In this document: piece by piece, positions 1-11,320 of the stretch
Layout of the letters: each line of letters starts with the position of its first letter
Position numbering within the stretch: position 1 is the first letter of the stretch
Notes under the pieces: model-generated
What the model saw: only the letters and a program-made list of their open reading frames with translations
Told to the model about the DNA's origin: nothing
Database searches by the model: none
NCBI GenBank assembly: GCA_009760885.1
Contig: CM019714.1
Coordinates: forward strand, 3,211,895-3,275,894
Reading direction: 5' to 3'
DNA: 64,000 bases
Source of the DNA: Achatina immaculata
Taxonomy: Eukaryota > Mollusca > Gastropoda > Stylommatophora > Achatinidae
Program-made: the position numbers and the translations under genes

Positions 1-1058
1 ACATTAACCACACATTAGTTGCTACTACACATTAGTTGCTGAAAGGTTAGTAGCAAGCACCTAGCCACACATTAACCACATATTAGTTGCTACTACACAT
101 TAGTTGGTGAGAGGTTAGTAGTAAGCACCTAGCCACACACTAACCACACATTAGTTGCTACTACACATTAGTTGCTGAGAGGTTAGTAGCAAGCACCTAG
201 CCACACACTAACCACATTAGTTGCTACTACACATTAGTTGTTGAGAGGTTAGTAGCAAGCACCTAACCACACATTAGCTGCTACCACACATTAGTTGGTG
301 AGAAGTTAGTAGTAAGCACCTAGCCACACACTAACCACACATTAGTTGCTGAAAGGTTAGTAGTAAGCACCTAGCCACACACTAACCATACATTAGTTGC
401 TACCATACATTAGTTGGTGAGAGGTTATAAGTAAGCACCTAGCCACATACTAACCACACATTAGTTGGTGAGAGGTTATAAGTAAGCACCTAGCCACACA
501 CTAACCACACATTAGTTGGTGAGAGGTTATAAGTAAGCACCTAGCCACATACTAACCACACATTAGTTGGTGAGAGGTTATATAAAGTAAGCACCTAGCC
601 ACATACTAACCACACATTAGTTGGTGAGAGGTTATAAGTAAGCACCTAGCCACACATTAACCACACATTAGTTGGCGAGAGGCTAGTAGTAAGCACCTAG
701 CCACACACTAACCACACATTAGTTGGCGAGAGGCTAGTAGTAAGCACCTAGCCACACATTAACCACACATTAGTTGGCGAGAGGCTAGTAGCAAGCACCT
801 AGCCACACATTAACCACACATTAGTTGCTACTACACATTAGTTGCTGAAAGGTTAGTAGCAAGCACCTAGCCACACATTAACCACATATTAGTTGCTACT
901 ACACATTAGTTGGTGAGAGGTTAGTAGTAAGCACCTAGCCACACACTAACCACACATTAGTTGCTACTACACATTAGTTGCTGAGAGGTTAGTAGCAAGC
1001 ACCTAGCCACACACTAACCACACATTAGTTTCTACCACACATTAGTTGGTGAGAGTTT
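1..1058. repeat. Minisatellite, 68 bp and 51 bp variant units
   Basis: Tandem array that runs off the left edge of the window. The long unit is about 68 bp and holds two copies of a CACATTAGTTG-like core; a shorter unit of about 51 bp lacks one core copy. Units end in AAGCACCTAGCCACAC. Divergence is low. No open frame of note. Confidence 0.93.
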
Positions 1059-1254
1059 AGTAACATAATAGCCATATACTGTATTTTAGAATATGAAAGA
1101 GTATGCATTTGGTAAGATGACAGATTTATGTAACAAGATATTTTGTATAATGACACAAGTGCAAAGAAAGAGAACCATGCAACACAAACATTCTTGCTGT
1201 AACTGTGACTGATTATGCAAATCCACCATTGTTAGAAAGAACACACAGACCACA
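1059..1254. other. Short unique spacer between two arrays
   Basis: AT-rich sequence without tandem structure. I see no coding potential, RNA gene or recognisable element in it. Confidence 0.5.
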
Positions 1255-1856
1255 TCTTTGTGGCTGAATGGTTAGTAGAGTATTGTTTCTTCATAGTGGC
1301 TGAGTGGTTAATAGTGTGTTGTTTCCTTGTAACTTATGACTGATTGGTTATTAGTGTGTTGTTTCCTTGTAGCTTGTGACTGATTGGTTATTAGTGTGTT
1401 GTTTCCTTGTAGCTTATGACTGAGTGGTTATTAGTGTGTTGTTTCCTTGTAGCTTATGACTGAGTGGTTATTAGTGTGTTGTTTCCTTGTAGCATATGAC
1501 TGAGTGGTTATTAGTGTTGTTTCCTTGTAGCATATGACTGAGTGGTTATTAGTGTGTTGTTTCCTTGTAGCTTATGACTGAGTGGTTATTAGTGTGTTGT
1601 TTCCTTGTAGCATATGACTGAGTGGTTATTAGTGTGTTGTTTCCTTGTAGCATATGACTGAGTGGTTATTAGTGTGTTGTTTCCTTGTAGCTTATGACTG
1701 AGTGGTTATTAGTGTGTTGTTTCCTTGTAGCTTGTGACTGAGTGGTTAGTAATGTGTTGTTTCCTCGTATCTTGTGACTGAGTTGTTAGTAGTGTGTTGT
1801 TTCCTCGTATCTTGTGACTGAGTTGTTAGTAGTGTGTTGTTTCCTTGTATCTTATG

Positions 1857-2025
1857 ACTGAATGAATGAATGAATGAATAATCTTTATTTTTCAAGGGTA
1901 AAGAATTGGGCACGCAGGCCCGTCTTACATTCTGCCCTTCATCACTCCATCTTTCATTCTTCCCACACACTTGATTTAGTAAAAAAAAACAAAAATTAAA
2001 TTAGGAAAAACATATCACAAGAGTT
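1857..2025 (-). mobile_element. LINE 3'-end fragment inside the 40 bp array (copy 1)
   Basis: Reading the minus strand, this ends in an (ATTC)n tail, seen on + as GAATGAATGAATGAATGAAT. It matches the 3' end of the longer LINE copy at 41404-42375 through ACATAYCAMAAGAG. Only about 165 bp of the LINE end is present. It is 5' truncated and flanked on both sides by 40 bp units. Confidence 0.75.
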
Positions 2026-2575
2026 GTTAGTAGTGTGTTGTTTGTTTCCTCGTATCTTGTGACTGAGTTGTTAGTAGTATGTTGTTTCCTTGTATCTTGT
2101 GACTGAGTTGTTAGTAGTGTGTTGTTTCCTCATATCTTGTGACTGAGTTGTTAGTAGTGTGTTGTTTCCTCATAGCTTTTGACTGAGTTGTTAGTAGTGT
2201 GTTGTTTCCTCATAGCTTGTGACTGAGAAGTTAGTAGTGTTGTTTCCTTGTAGCATATGACTGAGTGGTTATTAGTGTGTTGTTTCCTTGTAGCTTATGA
2301 CTGAGTGGTTATTAGTGTGTTGTTTCCTTGTAGCATATGACTGAGTGGTTATTAGTGTGTTGTTTCCTTGTAGCTATGACTGAGTGGTTATTAGTGTGTT
2401 GTTTCCTTGTAGCTTATGACTGAGTGGTTATTAGTGTGTTGTTTCCTTGTAGCTTGTGACTGAGTGGTTAGTAATGTGTTGTTTCCTCGTATCTTGTGAC
2501 TGAGTTGTTAGTAGTGTGTTGTTTCCTCGTATCTTGTGACTGAGTGTTAGTAGTGTGTTGTTTCCTTGTATCTTA

Positions 2576-2745
2576 TGACTGAATGAATGAATGAATGAAT
2601 AATCTTTATTTTTCAAGGGTAAAGAATTGGGCACGCAGGCCCGTCTTACATTCTGCCCTTCATCACTCCATCTTTCATTCTTCCCACACACTTGATTTAG
2701 TAAAAAAAAACAAAAATTAAATTAGGAAAAACATATCACAAGAGT
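2576..2745 (-). mobile_element. LINE 3'-end fragment inside the 40 bp array (copy 2)
   Basis: Nearly identical to the fragment at 1857-2025 and lies 720 bp further on, which is 18 units of 40 bp. It was therefore most likely copied together with its flanking satellite units rather than inserted independently. Confidence 0.75.
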
Positions 2746-5499
2746 TGTTAGTAGTGTGTTGTTTGTTTCCTCGTATCTTGTGACTGAGTTGTTAGTAGTG
2801 TGTTGTTTCCTCATATCTTGTGACTGAGTTGTTAGTAGTGTGTTGTTTCCTCATAGCTTTTGACTGAGTTGTTAGTAGTGTGTTGTTTCCTCATAGCTTG
2901 TGACTGAGAAGTTAGTAGTGTGTTGTTTCCTTGTATCTTGTGACTGAGTTGTTAGTAGTGTGTTGTTTCCTCGTATCTTGTGACTGATTAGTTAGTAGTC
3001 TGTTGTTTCCTCTTATCTTGTGACTGAGTTGTTAGTAGTGTGTCGTTTCCTTGTATCTTGTGACTGAGTTGTTAGTAGTGTGTTGTTTCCTCTTATCTTG
3101 TGACTGAGTTGTTAGTAGTGTGTTGTTTCCTTGTATCTTGTGACTGAGTTGTTAGTAGTGTGTTGTTTCCTCATATCATGTGACTGAGTAGTTAGTAGTG
3201 TGTTGTTTCCTCGTATCTTGTGACTGAGTAGTTAGTAGTGTGTTGTTTCCTCGTATCTTGTGACTGAGTAGTTAGTAGTGTGTTGTTTCCTCGTATCTTG
3301 TGACTGAGTTGTTAGTAGTGTGTTGTTTCCTCGTATCTTGTGACTGAGTTGTTAGTAGTGTGTTGTTTCCTCATATCTTGTGACTGAGTTGTTAGTAGTG
3401 TGTTGTTTCCTCGTATCTTTTGACTGAGTTGTTAGTAGTGTGTTGTTTCCTCGTATCTTTTGACTGAGTTGTTAGTAGTGTGTTGTTTCCTCATAGCATA
3501 TGACTGAGTGGTTATTAGTGTGTTGTTTCCTTGTAGCATATGACTGAGTTGTTAGTAGTGTGTTGTTTGCTTGTAGCATATGACTGAGTTGTTAGTAGTG
3601 TGTTGTTTCCTCATTGCATACGACTGAGTTGTAAGTAGTGTGTTGTTTCCTCATAGCATATGACTGAGTTGTTAGTAGTGTATTGTTTCCTCATAGCATA
3701 TGACTGAGTTGTTAGTAGTATGTTGTTTCCTTGTAGCTTGTGACTGAGTTGTTAGTAGTGTGTTGTTTCCTTGTAGCTTGTGACTGAGTGGTTATTAGTG
3801 TGTTGTTTCCTTGTAGCATATGACTGAGTTGTTAGTAGTGTGTTGTTTCCTCATAGCATATGACTGAGTGGTTATTAGTGTGTTGTTTCCTTGTAGCATA
3901 TGACTGAGTTGTTAGTAGTGTGTTGTTTGCTTGTAGCATATGACTGAGTTGTTAGTAGTGTGTTGTTTCCTCATTGCATACGACTGAGTTGTAAGTAGTG
4001 TGTTGTTTCCTCATAGCATATGACTGAGTTGTTAGTAGTGTATTGTTTCCTCATAGCATATGACTGAGTTGTTAGTAGTATGTTGTTTCCTTGTAGCTTG
4101 TGACTGAGTTGTTAGTAGTGTGTTGTTTCCTTGTAGCTTGTGACTGAGTTGTTTGTAGTGTGTTGTTTCCTCATAGCATATGACTGAGTTGTTAGTAGTG
4201 TGGTGTTTCCTTGTAGCTTGTGACTGAGATGTTAGTAGTGTGTTGTTTCCTTGTAGCATGTGACTGAGATGTTAGTAGTGTGTTGTTTCCTCGTAGCTTG
4301 TTACTGAGTTGTAAGTAGTGTGTTGTTTCCTTGTAGCTTGTGGCTGAGTTGTTAGTAGTATGTTGTTTCCTTGTAGCTTGTGGCTGAGTTGTTAGTAGTG
4401 TTTTGTTTCCTTGCAGCTTGTGACTGAGTTGTTAGTAGTGTGTTGTTTCCTTGTAGCTGATGACTGAGTGGTTATTAGTGTGTTGTTTCCTTATAGCTTG
4501 TGGCTGAGTGGTTATTAGTGTGTTGTTTCTCGTAGCATATGACTGAGTTGTTAGTAGTGTGTTGTTTCCTTATAGCTTGTGGCTGAGTGGTTATTAGTGT
4601 GTTGTTTCCTCGTAGCATATGACTGAGTTGTTTTTTATGTGGTGTTTCCTCATAGCATATGACTGAGTTGTAAGTAGTGTGTTGTTTCCTCATAGCATAT
4701 GACTGAGTTGTAAGTAGTATGTTGTTTCCTCATAGCATTTGAGTGAGTTGTAAGTAGTGTGTTGTTTCCTTATAGCTTGTGGCTGAGTTGTTAGTAGTGT
4801 GTTGTTTCCTCATAGCGTGTGCCTGAGTGGTTAGTAGTGTGTTGTTTCCTTATAGCTTGTTATTGAGTTGTTAGTAGTGTGTTATTTCCTTGTAGCTTGT
4901 GACTGAGTTGTTAATATTGTGTTGTTTCCTCGTATCTTTTGACTGAGTAGTTAGTAGTGTGTTGTTTCCTTGTAGCTTGTGACTGAGTTGTTAGTAGTGT
5001 GTTGTTTCCTTGTAGCTTGTGACTGAGTTGTTAGTAGTATGTTATTTCCTTGTAGCTTGTGGCTGAGTGGTAAGTAGTGTGTTGTTTCCTCATAGCATAT
5101 GACTGAGTTGTTAGTAGTGTGTTGTTTCCTCGTAGCATATGACTGAGTTGTTAGTAGTTTGTTGTTTCCTTGTAGCATATGACTCAGTTGTTAGTAGTGT
5201 GTTGTTTCCTCGTAGCATATGACTGAGTTGTTAGTAGTGTGTTGTTTCCTCATAGCATATGACTGAGTTGTTAGTAGTGTGTTGTTTCCTCATAGCACAT
5301 GACTGAGTAATTAATAGTGTGTTGTTTCCTCATAGCATATGACTGAGTTGTTAGTAGTGTGTTGTTTCCTTGTATCTTGTGACTGAGTTGTTAGTAGTGT
5401 GTTGTTTCCTTGTAACATATGACTGAGTTGTTAGTAGTGTGTTGTTTCCTTATAGCTTGTGGCTGAGTGGTTATTAGTGTGTTGCTTCTTTGTAACATA

Positions 5500-5582
5500 T
5501 GACTGAGGTGTTAGTAGTGTGATGTTTTCTTGTAGCCTGGTGCTTGCTTATCCTACTGGAGTCTGGGGTTCTTTTCCCAGTC
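5500..5582 (+). other. Possible tRNA-derived SINE head at the array edge
   Basis: The last 40 bp unit (GACTGAGGTGTTAGTAG, A-box-like) runs into unique sequence that ends in TCTGGGGTTCTTTTCCCAG. The stretch GGTTCTTTTCC at 5567-5577 matches 9 of 11 positions of the B-box consensus GGTTCRANTCC and has the arm pairing GGG...CCC. Spacing of about 65 bp is long but possible for a Leu/Ser-like tRNA. No intact tRNA fold is claimed. Confidence 0.35.
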
Positions 5583-5828
5583 ATTCTACTTCCTATTTAT
5601 CTTTATAAATGCTTGTAAATTTTGGAAGCTGATCCTACCTTTTCTGTTCTGTTCTACATTATTTCACCATACTGTATGCCATTTTACATTACCTTACTAC
5701 ATCTTTCTATGTTATGCTATATTACTTCACTACAACATTTTATATACCAAGTTAGCATTACCTCGGACTGTCACAGCTTTAGCTGTCACATAACCTCATA
5801 CATACATATACAGATAAATTAAGTGGCA
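5583..5828. other. Unique sequence, no gene seen
   Basis: T-rich unique sequence following the array. A 66-codon + strand frame is low-complexity and without recognisable features. Confidence 0.4.
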
Positions 5829-5829
5829 T

Positions 5830-6550
5830 CATAAAGTTCCTGGACTAGTCCAAAAAAAAAAAAAATACAGGGTTACCTTATTTAAATTTGGTCAGCATCC
5901 TCTTCGAAATAGTCTCTTGGAAATGTACACATTGATCCAAGTGCCTCTTCTTCACCTCAAAAGCACCACAGGAGCATGTTGTTGTGGCATAGTTCTGGTC
6001 TTTTTTTTTATTGCACATCTTTTCTCAAGCACCTCTTAATATCGCAGTAAAAGTCAGAATTCACTACACTACTGGGAGGAACACATTCTCAGTGAACAAA
6101 TAAAAACAGTGAGTATGTATTTTACTGCACTCCAGACCTGCCCTCACCTTCTTTGGTCTTAATGATTGCAGGCTCTTCCTCTGCAATAACTGTTATTTTG
6201 TTTCAGGATCATATCTGTAAACTCAAATTTCATCGACCATGATGATCCTAGAGATGAAAGTTGGGGTGCCGTTAGCCATAAAACTCATGGCACACCTCGA
6301 GACATCTCTGCATCTGATCCAGTATCAAGAGCTGAGGGACAGTATTGGCAACAACGTGATGCATTTTCAGATTTTCCGTCAGGATCTCTTTGCAAACTCC
6401 ATAACTGATTTCAGCCACGTGAGATGGCTGATAGATGGCGGTGGTCCTTACTGATGAGTTCACATTTTTTTTCCGCATTTTCTCATGTTTTGCTAGTGAT
6501 TGGCTACTTGTCATCTTGAACAGTAACTCAACTGACCTTGAAACACCCAT
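5830..6550 (-). pseudogene. Mariner-like transposase remnant, copy 1
   Basis: Minus-strand translation of 6272-6550 resembles the N-terminal helix-turn-helix part of SETMAR/GVQW3-type mariner transposases, with the landmark string ISYGVCKEILTENLKM followed by VPQLLILDQMQRCLEVC. The frame continues past a stop towards YDPETK, as in the start of the mariner catalytic domain, but the catalytic block HDNA and the rest are missing. The left edge GTTCCTGGACTAGTCC (near 5835) looks like a mariner terminal repeat. It is dead: premature stops and a truncated catalytic core. The whole segment is duplicated at 7428-8941. Confidence 0.7.
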
Positions 6551-6899
6551 GCTACTCAGAAACCTGTATTCAACCTAAAGAATGCTCATAAAAAGCCTAA
6601 AGAAGTATTTTGAGAGCTCTGTAGCACATTTACTGAGCTTCGTGCAAAATGTGATGCAGGATGCTGCTCAGATTTGTCAGTCAGTGTAACAATCACAGAT
6701 TGGTCCTAATGCAAGATCACAAAACCACATATATAAATTGAACATGTGGAGATAGTATGATGTCAAATAACAGACTGGCTCAATAGATTTCGAAGAGTAG
6801 TGACCTTTAACGTCGTGTGTGTATTTGTCGAATGATACAGTCATGATAAGTGCAGTCTGAGAAATTTCCAATATTACCTTGTACATAAAGTATAAAGAA

Positions 6900-7010
6900 G
6901 TGACAACTGCAGTAAAACTGGTTCCAGAAAAAAGTAGACAGAGGTTTATGGTTCAGTTTTACAAAAAGATAAAAATGAGAAAACTGTGTTGGGGAGGGGT
7001 GCATAAATGA
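6900..7010 (-). repeat. Dispersed repeat fragment (GTAGATAGAGGTGTATGG family)
   Basis: Contains ACTGCAGTAAAACTGGTT and then a GTAGACAGAGGTTTATGG version of a motif shared with 8415-8525, 9431-9770, 28742-28880, 37977-38340 and 58900-58960. The family is unclassified; see the copy at 37977-38340 for its fullest form. Confidence 0.55.
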
Positions 7011-7504
7011 ATAAAAATCTCTAGAAGATCAAGACTGCTTGCTAAGAATGCCTAGACAAGGATGTTATCCAAGCCCTCTAGTGGTTAGGGAATAAGGATA
7101 GAAAGGGCTGGAAAATAAACTGAAATTGCCCGTGGTAAGAATGAGAAAATACAGTGAAGTGAGTGGAGCTAAAACAAAAAAACTTAGAATCAATAGCAGA
7201 ATTAGAAGGAGGTGGCAAATAGGTTGAAATATAAAATAGTTTAGAGAAAACTGAATTTATTGTAATTCCAGTAGGGAGGAGATAGCCAACCTGGAAAATA
7301 AGGTTCTGTTTCAGAGCTTTCCAAGATCGTTCATCAGAAAAACAATGACACTTTGCAGTGACAGAAATGTCCTGGATGATCTACTTGACAGAACTGCTTG
7401 GTGACTGGTGTCAGTGCTTTCTTGGATATGTACACATTGATCCAAGTGCCTCTTCTTCACCTCAAAAGCACCACAGGAGCATGTTGTTGTGGCATAGTTC
7501 TGGT

Positions 7505-8064
7505 CTTTTTTTTTATTGCACATCTTTTCTCAAGCACCTCTTAATATCGCAGTAAAAGTCAGAATTCACTACACTACTGGGAGGAACACATTCTCAGTGA
7601 ACAAATAAAAACAGTGAGTATGTATTTTACTGCACTCCAGACCTGCCCTCACCTTCTTTGGTCTTAATGATTGCAGGCTCTTCCTCTGCAATAACTGTTA
7701 TTTTGTTTCAGGATCATATCTGTAAACTCAAATTTCATCGACCATGATGATCCTAGAGATGAAAGTTGGGGTGCCGTTAGCCATAAAACTCATGGCACAC
7801 CTCGAGACATCTCTGCATCTGATCCAGTATCAAGAGCTGAGGGACAGTATTGGCAACAACGTGATGCATTTTCAGATTTTCCGTCAGGATCTCTTTGCAA
7901 ACTCCATAACTGATTTCAGCCACGTGAGATGGCTGATAGATGGCGGTGGTCCTTACTGATGAGTTCACATTTTTTTTCCGCATTTTCTCATGTTTTGCTA
8001 GTGATTGGCTACCCTGAATGCTTGTCATCTTGAACAGTAACTCAACTGACCTTGAAACACCCAT
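7505..8064 (-). pseudogene. Mariner-like transposase remnant, copy 2
   Basis: Second copy of the remnant at 5830-6550, carried by the tandem duplication. It has the same SETMAR-like helix-turn-helix segment (SYGVCKEILTENLKM) on the minus strand. A 9 bp in-frame insertion adds three residues near the N-terminal end. It lacks the mariner left end because the duplication starts inside the element. Confidence 0.7.
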
Positions 8065-8829
8065 GCTACTCAGAAACCTGTATTCAACCTAAAGAATGCT
8101 CATAAAAAGCCTAAAGAAGTATTTTGAGAGCTCTGTAGCACATTTACTGAGCTTCGTGCAAAATGTGATGCAGGATGCTGCTCAGATTTGTCAGTCAGTG
8201 TAACAATCACAGATTGGTCCTAATGCAAGATCACAAAACCACATATATAAATTGAACATGTGGAGATAGTATGATGTCAAATAACAGACTGGCTCAATAG
8301 ATTTCGAAGAGTAGTGACCTTTAACGTCGTGTGTGTATTTGTCGAATGATACAGTCATGATAAGTGCAGTCTGAGAAATTTCCAATATTACCTTGTACAT
8401 AAAGTATAAAGAAGTGACAACTGCAGTAAAACTGGTTCCAGAAAAAAGTAGACAGAGGTTTATGGTTCAGTTTTACAAAAAGATAAAAATGAGAAAACTG
8501 TGTTGGGGAGGGGTGCATAAATGAATAAAAATCTCTAGAAGATCAAGACTGCTTGCTAAGAATGCCTAGACAAGGATGTTATCCAAGCCCTCTAGTGGTT
8601 AGGGAATAAGGATAGAAAGGGCTGGAAAATAAACTGAAATTGCCCGTGGTAAGAATGAGAAAATACAGTGAAGTGAGTGGAGCTAAAACAAAAAAACTTA
8701 GAATCAATAGCAGAATTAGAAGGAGGTGGCAAATAGGTTGAAATATAAAATAGTTTAGAGAAAACTGAATTTATTGTAATTCCAGTAGGGAGGAGATAGC
8801 CAACCTGGAAAATAAGGTTCTGTTTCAGA

Positions 8830-9365
8830 GCTTTCCAAGATCGTTCATCAGAAAAACAATGACACTTTGCAGTGACAGAAATGTCCTGGATGATCTACTT
8901 GACAGAACTGCTTGGTGACTGGTGTCAGTGCTTTCTTGGATATGTCTTTCAGATGTTGGCAAAACTGATTTTCTAAGCATAAGCCAGTCTCCACTATATA
9001 TTTTATATCGCATTGCATGCACAAATGGCTTAAATGATGTTGCAAGAAATTCTCGTAAAGCCCTCCTGAATTGATAACATGGACCCTGGGAAGGAAATCT
9101 GGCTCATCGTGACAACAAACCAACAAATAGTGCAGTGACAGTGACCAGAAAATTTGGTACTGGAGAAAGTCATGTCCTCTGACTTGAGGTGACTTCTAAC
9201 AAATAGATCTTTGAAGTTATTGTCCCGCCTGTACACCACCAATGAAACTTATGCAAAAAGTTATGTGTATCAGGCTTGCCTGGAGATGAAGATGACGAAA
9301 CAGGATGTTATTTACTGCCAGACTGTGGGGATGGTACTTAAGTATGAGCATTATTCTGTCCAAAC
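8830..9365 (-). pseudogene. Penelope-like element C-terminal fragment (GIY-YIG)
   Basis: Minus-strand reading of 9242 down to 8848 gives VYRRDNNFKDLFVRSHLKS, the usual lead-in to the linker of Penelope-like retroelements. It is followed by a Cys/His-containing stretch, then ISHLCMQCDIKYIVETG and FCQHLKDI with TPVTKQFCQVDHPGH. This order matches the GIY-YIG endonuclease pattern (hydrophobic strand, C-x-x-C, Y-[IV]-x-E-T-G, R/Q-x-x-H). Further upstream, near 9250-9360, the string LILKYHPHSLAVNNIL in another frame fits the same family. Frame changes and a missing reverse transcriptase show it is a relic. The family call is by pattern only. Confidence 0.55.
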
Positions 9366-9430
9366 TGCAAAATGGTTTAGGAGTGAGGGCATATTTCTCT
9401 TTCTTCCTGTGGGCACGCTGGGGTCATCTA

Positions 9431-9770
9431 ATGCATGACATCATGTTGTTTACCATCAGGTACTGGCTGTCATCCTCTCTTTATCTCATTTCTCAAAAAT
9501 TGCCTGTTTCCACTCTGTGTTCACCTACATCTATTTGGGTGCATTTTTTGCCCATCTTTCAAAGGGGATATCAGAAAAGCTAAGTGTTTAAATTTTCATC
9601 TACTTTTTATGTTTTTATCTGCTGTTTTTGTATATGATCCTTGAAAATGGCTTTTGCAGAAACATTGGATTGTTGTATGTTCTTCATTTATAGATACTCA
9701 TCTTACTTTCTCATTCTTGCCCTCTTTCCTCACTCTTTCTTTTTGTAAAACTGAACCATACATATAGTAT
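9431..9770 (+). repeat. Dispersed repeat, same family as 37977-38340
   Basis: Begins GCATGACATCATGTTGTTT and ends in AAAACTGAACCATAC. In between it shares CACCTACATCTATTTGGGTG, GATATCAGAAAAGC and GAAACATTGGATTGTTGTAT with the copy near 38 kb. No coding sequence supported. It may be the 3' region of a retroelement or a SINE. Confidence 0.65.
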
Positions 9771-9879
9771 ATAAAACCATATACAATGCATTAATGAACT
9801 TTGTATACACATGTGCAAAATGTCTACTGTGTTATATAATACTACATCCTCAAGTGTACTACAATATACTATGTTACAG

Positions 9880-10000
9880 GTTTAGCACGGGCAAAAAGTA
9901 TACCCAGTCACACATATTCCCATGAGGTGGTCACTTTGTGGTATCGTCCACCAGATGTTCTCTTAGGATCAACTGAGTATTCAACATCACTGGACATGTG
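9880..10000 (+). CDS. PFTAIRE-type CDK, exon a (activation segment)
   Basis: Codes for the kinase activation segment. It enters at phase 1, completing the Gly of an upstream DFG codon, and reads [20 protein letters not shown] then [20 protein letters not shown]. The PPD in place of the usual APE motif and the RAKS-P-SHTYS string are typical of the CDK14/CDK15/Eip63E group, cyclin-Y-dependent membrane-associated kinases. Acceptor ACAG precedes 9880; donor GTGAGG follows at 10001; exit phase 2. The preceding exons (catalytic loop HRD, PFTAIRE helix, Gly loop) are not in the window. Strong call for the family; CDK14 versus CDK15 cannot be decided. Confidence 0.93.
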
Positions 10001-10004
10001 GTGA

Positions 10005-11320
10005 GGCCCATCGTTGAAGAACACATGTGATAAGTCTGTCATTGAAATACACATATGATAAGTCTGTCATTGAAACACACATGTGATAAGTCTATCATTG
10101 AAACACATATGTAATGAGTCCATTAATAAAGCATTTATGAAGTGAAACCATCATTCAGACACACATGTGATAAATCCATCATTCAAAAACACATGTCCGT
10201 CATTTAGTCATAGTGAGTCCACCATTCAAAAATACATATAGTGAGTCCACCATTCAGTCATAGTGAGTCCAACATTCAAAAATACATATAGTAAGTTCGT
10301 CAATTAAACACACTTGTAATGAGTCCCTCATTCAGTCACACATGTAGAGTTTGTCATTAGTTCATAATTCAAACACATATAGTGAATCCACCATCCCATT
10401 AGAAATGTACTGACCCCATCGTCCCATTAGAAATGTAATGAGCCCATCATCCCATTAGAAATGTAGTGAGCCTATTATCTCATTAGAAATGTAGTGAGCC
10501 CATCTTCTCATTAGAAGTGTAGTGAGCCCATCGTCTCATTAGAAATGTAGTGAGCCTATCATCTCATTAGAAATGTAGTGAGCCCATCATCTCATTAGAA
10601 ATGTAGTGAGCCCATCATCCTGTTAGAAATGTAGTGAACCCATCATCTCATTAGAAATGTAGTGAGCCCATCATCCTGTTAGAAATGTAGCGAGCCCATC
10701 ATCCTGTTAGAAATATAGTGAGCCCATCATCCCATTAGAAATGTAGTGAGCCCATCATCCTGTTAGAAATGTAGTGAGCCCATCATCCCATTAGAAATGT
10801 AGTGAGCCCATCATCCTGTTAGAAATGTAGTGAGCCCATCATCCCATTAGAAATGTAGTGAGCCCATCATCCTGTTAGAAATGTAGTGAGCCCATCATCC
10901 TGTTAGAAATGTAGTGAGCCCATCATCCCATTAGAAATGTAGTGAGCCCATCATCCCATTAGAAATGTAGTGAGCCCATCATCCTGTTAGAAATGTAGTG
11001 AGCCCATCATCCTGTTAGAAATGTAGTGAGCCCATCATCCCATTAGAAATGTAGTGAGCCCATCATCCTGTTAGAAATGTAGTGAGCCCATCATCCCATT
11101 AGAAATGTAGTGAGCCCATCATCCTGTTAGAAATGTAGTGAGCCCATCATCCTGTTAGAAATGTAGTGAGCCCATCATCCTGTTAGAAATGTAGTAAGCC
11201 CATCATCCTGTTAGAAATGTAGTGAGCCCATCATCCTGTTAGAAATGTAGTGAGCCCATCATCCCATTAGAAATGTAGTGAGCCCATCATCCCATTAGAA
11301 ATGTAAGTGAGCCCATTTTT
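10005..11320. repeat. Minisatellite in CDK intron: irregular, then 28 bp unit
   Basis: It starts 5 bp after the exon donor. 10005-10385 is a degenerate array with ACACATGTGATAAGTC-like units. 10390-11320 is a clean 28 bp array, CCATCATCCCATTAGAAATG plus TAGTGAGC, with about 33 copies. CATCCCATTAG and CATCCTGTTAG variants alternate. Confidence 0.95.

Larger units (their letters stand above)
1255..5535. repeat. Minisatellite, 40 bp unit, about 100 copies
   Basis: Unit of 40 bp built from GACTGAGTTGTTAGTAGTG followed by TGTTGTTTCC and a TCGTATCTTGT-like end. Variants (TAGCATAT, TAGCTTGT, GTGGTTATT) alternate in blocks, so higher-order structure exists. The part GGCTGAGTGGTTA resembles a tRNA A box. 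Short minus-strand frames through the array are repeat translations, not genes. Two LINE tails lie inside it. Confidence 0.95.
5923..8941. repeat. 1.5 kb direct tandem duplication (two units)
   Basis: Unit 1 is 5923-7427 (1505 bp) and unit 2 is 7428-8941 (1514 bp). The only difference I noticed is a 9 bp block CCCTGAATG near 8013-8021, present in unit 2 and absent from unit 1. The junctions share ATGT, within TTGGAAATGT at the left edge and TTGGATATGT at the centre and right edge, which is short microhomology. The unit carries the mariner remnant, unclassified sequence, and the 3' end of the Penelope-like fragment. Confidence 0.93.

Noticed and set aside
1746..2691. Two minus-strand 74-86 codon frames that share an N-terminus
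   Set aside because: They start in the LINE 3' tail and run into the 40 bp array; the likeness is due to the copied LINE fragment.
5500..5582. Functional tRNA gene
   Set aside because: A and B box likeness only; spacing is long, no clear acceptor stem or anticodon arm.
1..11320. CRISPR array (regular repeats near 28, 40 and 68 bp)
   Set aside because: Repeats are head to tail with no unique spacers, in a eukaryotic intron-bearing context.
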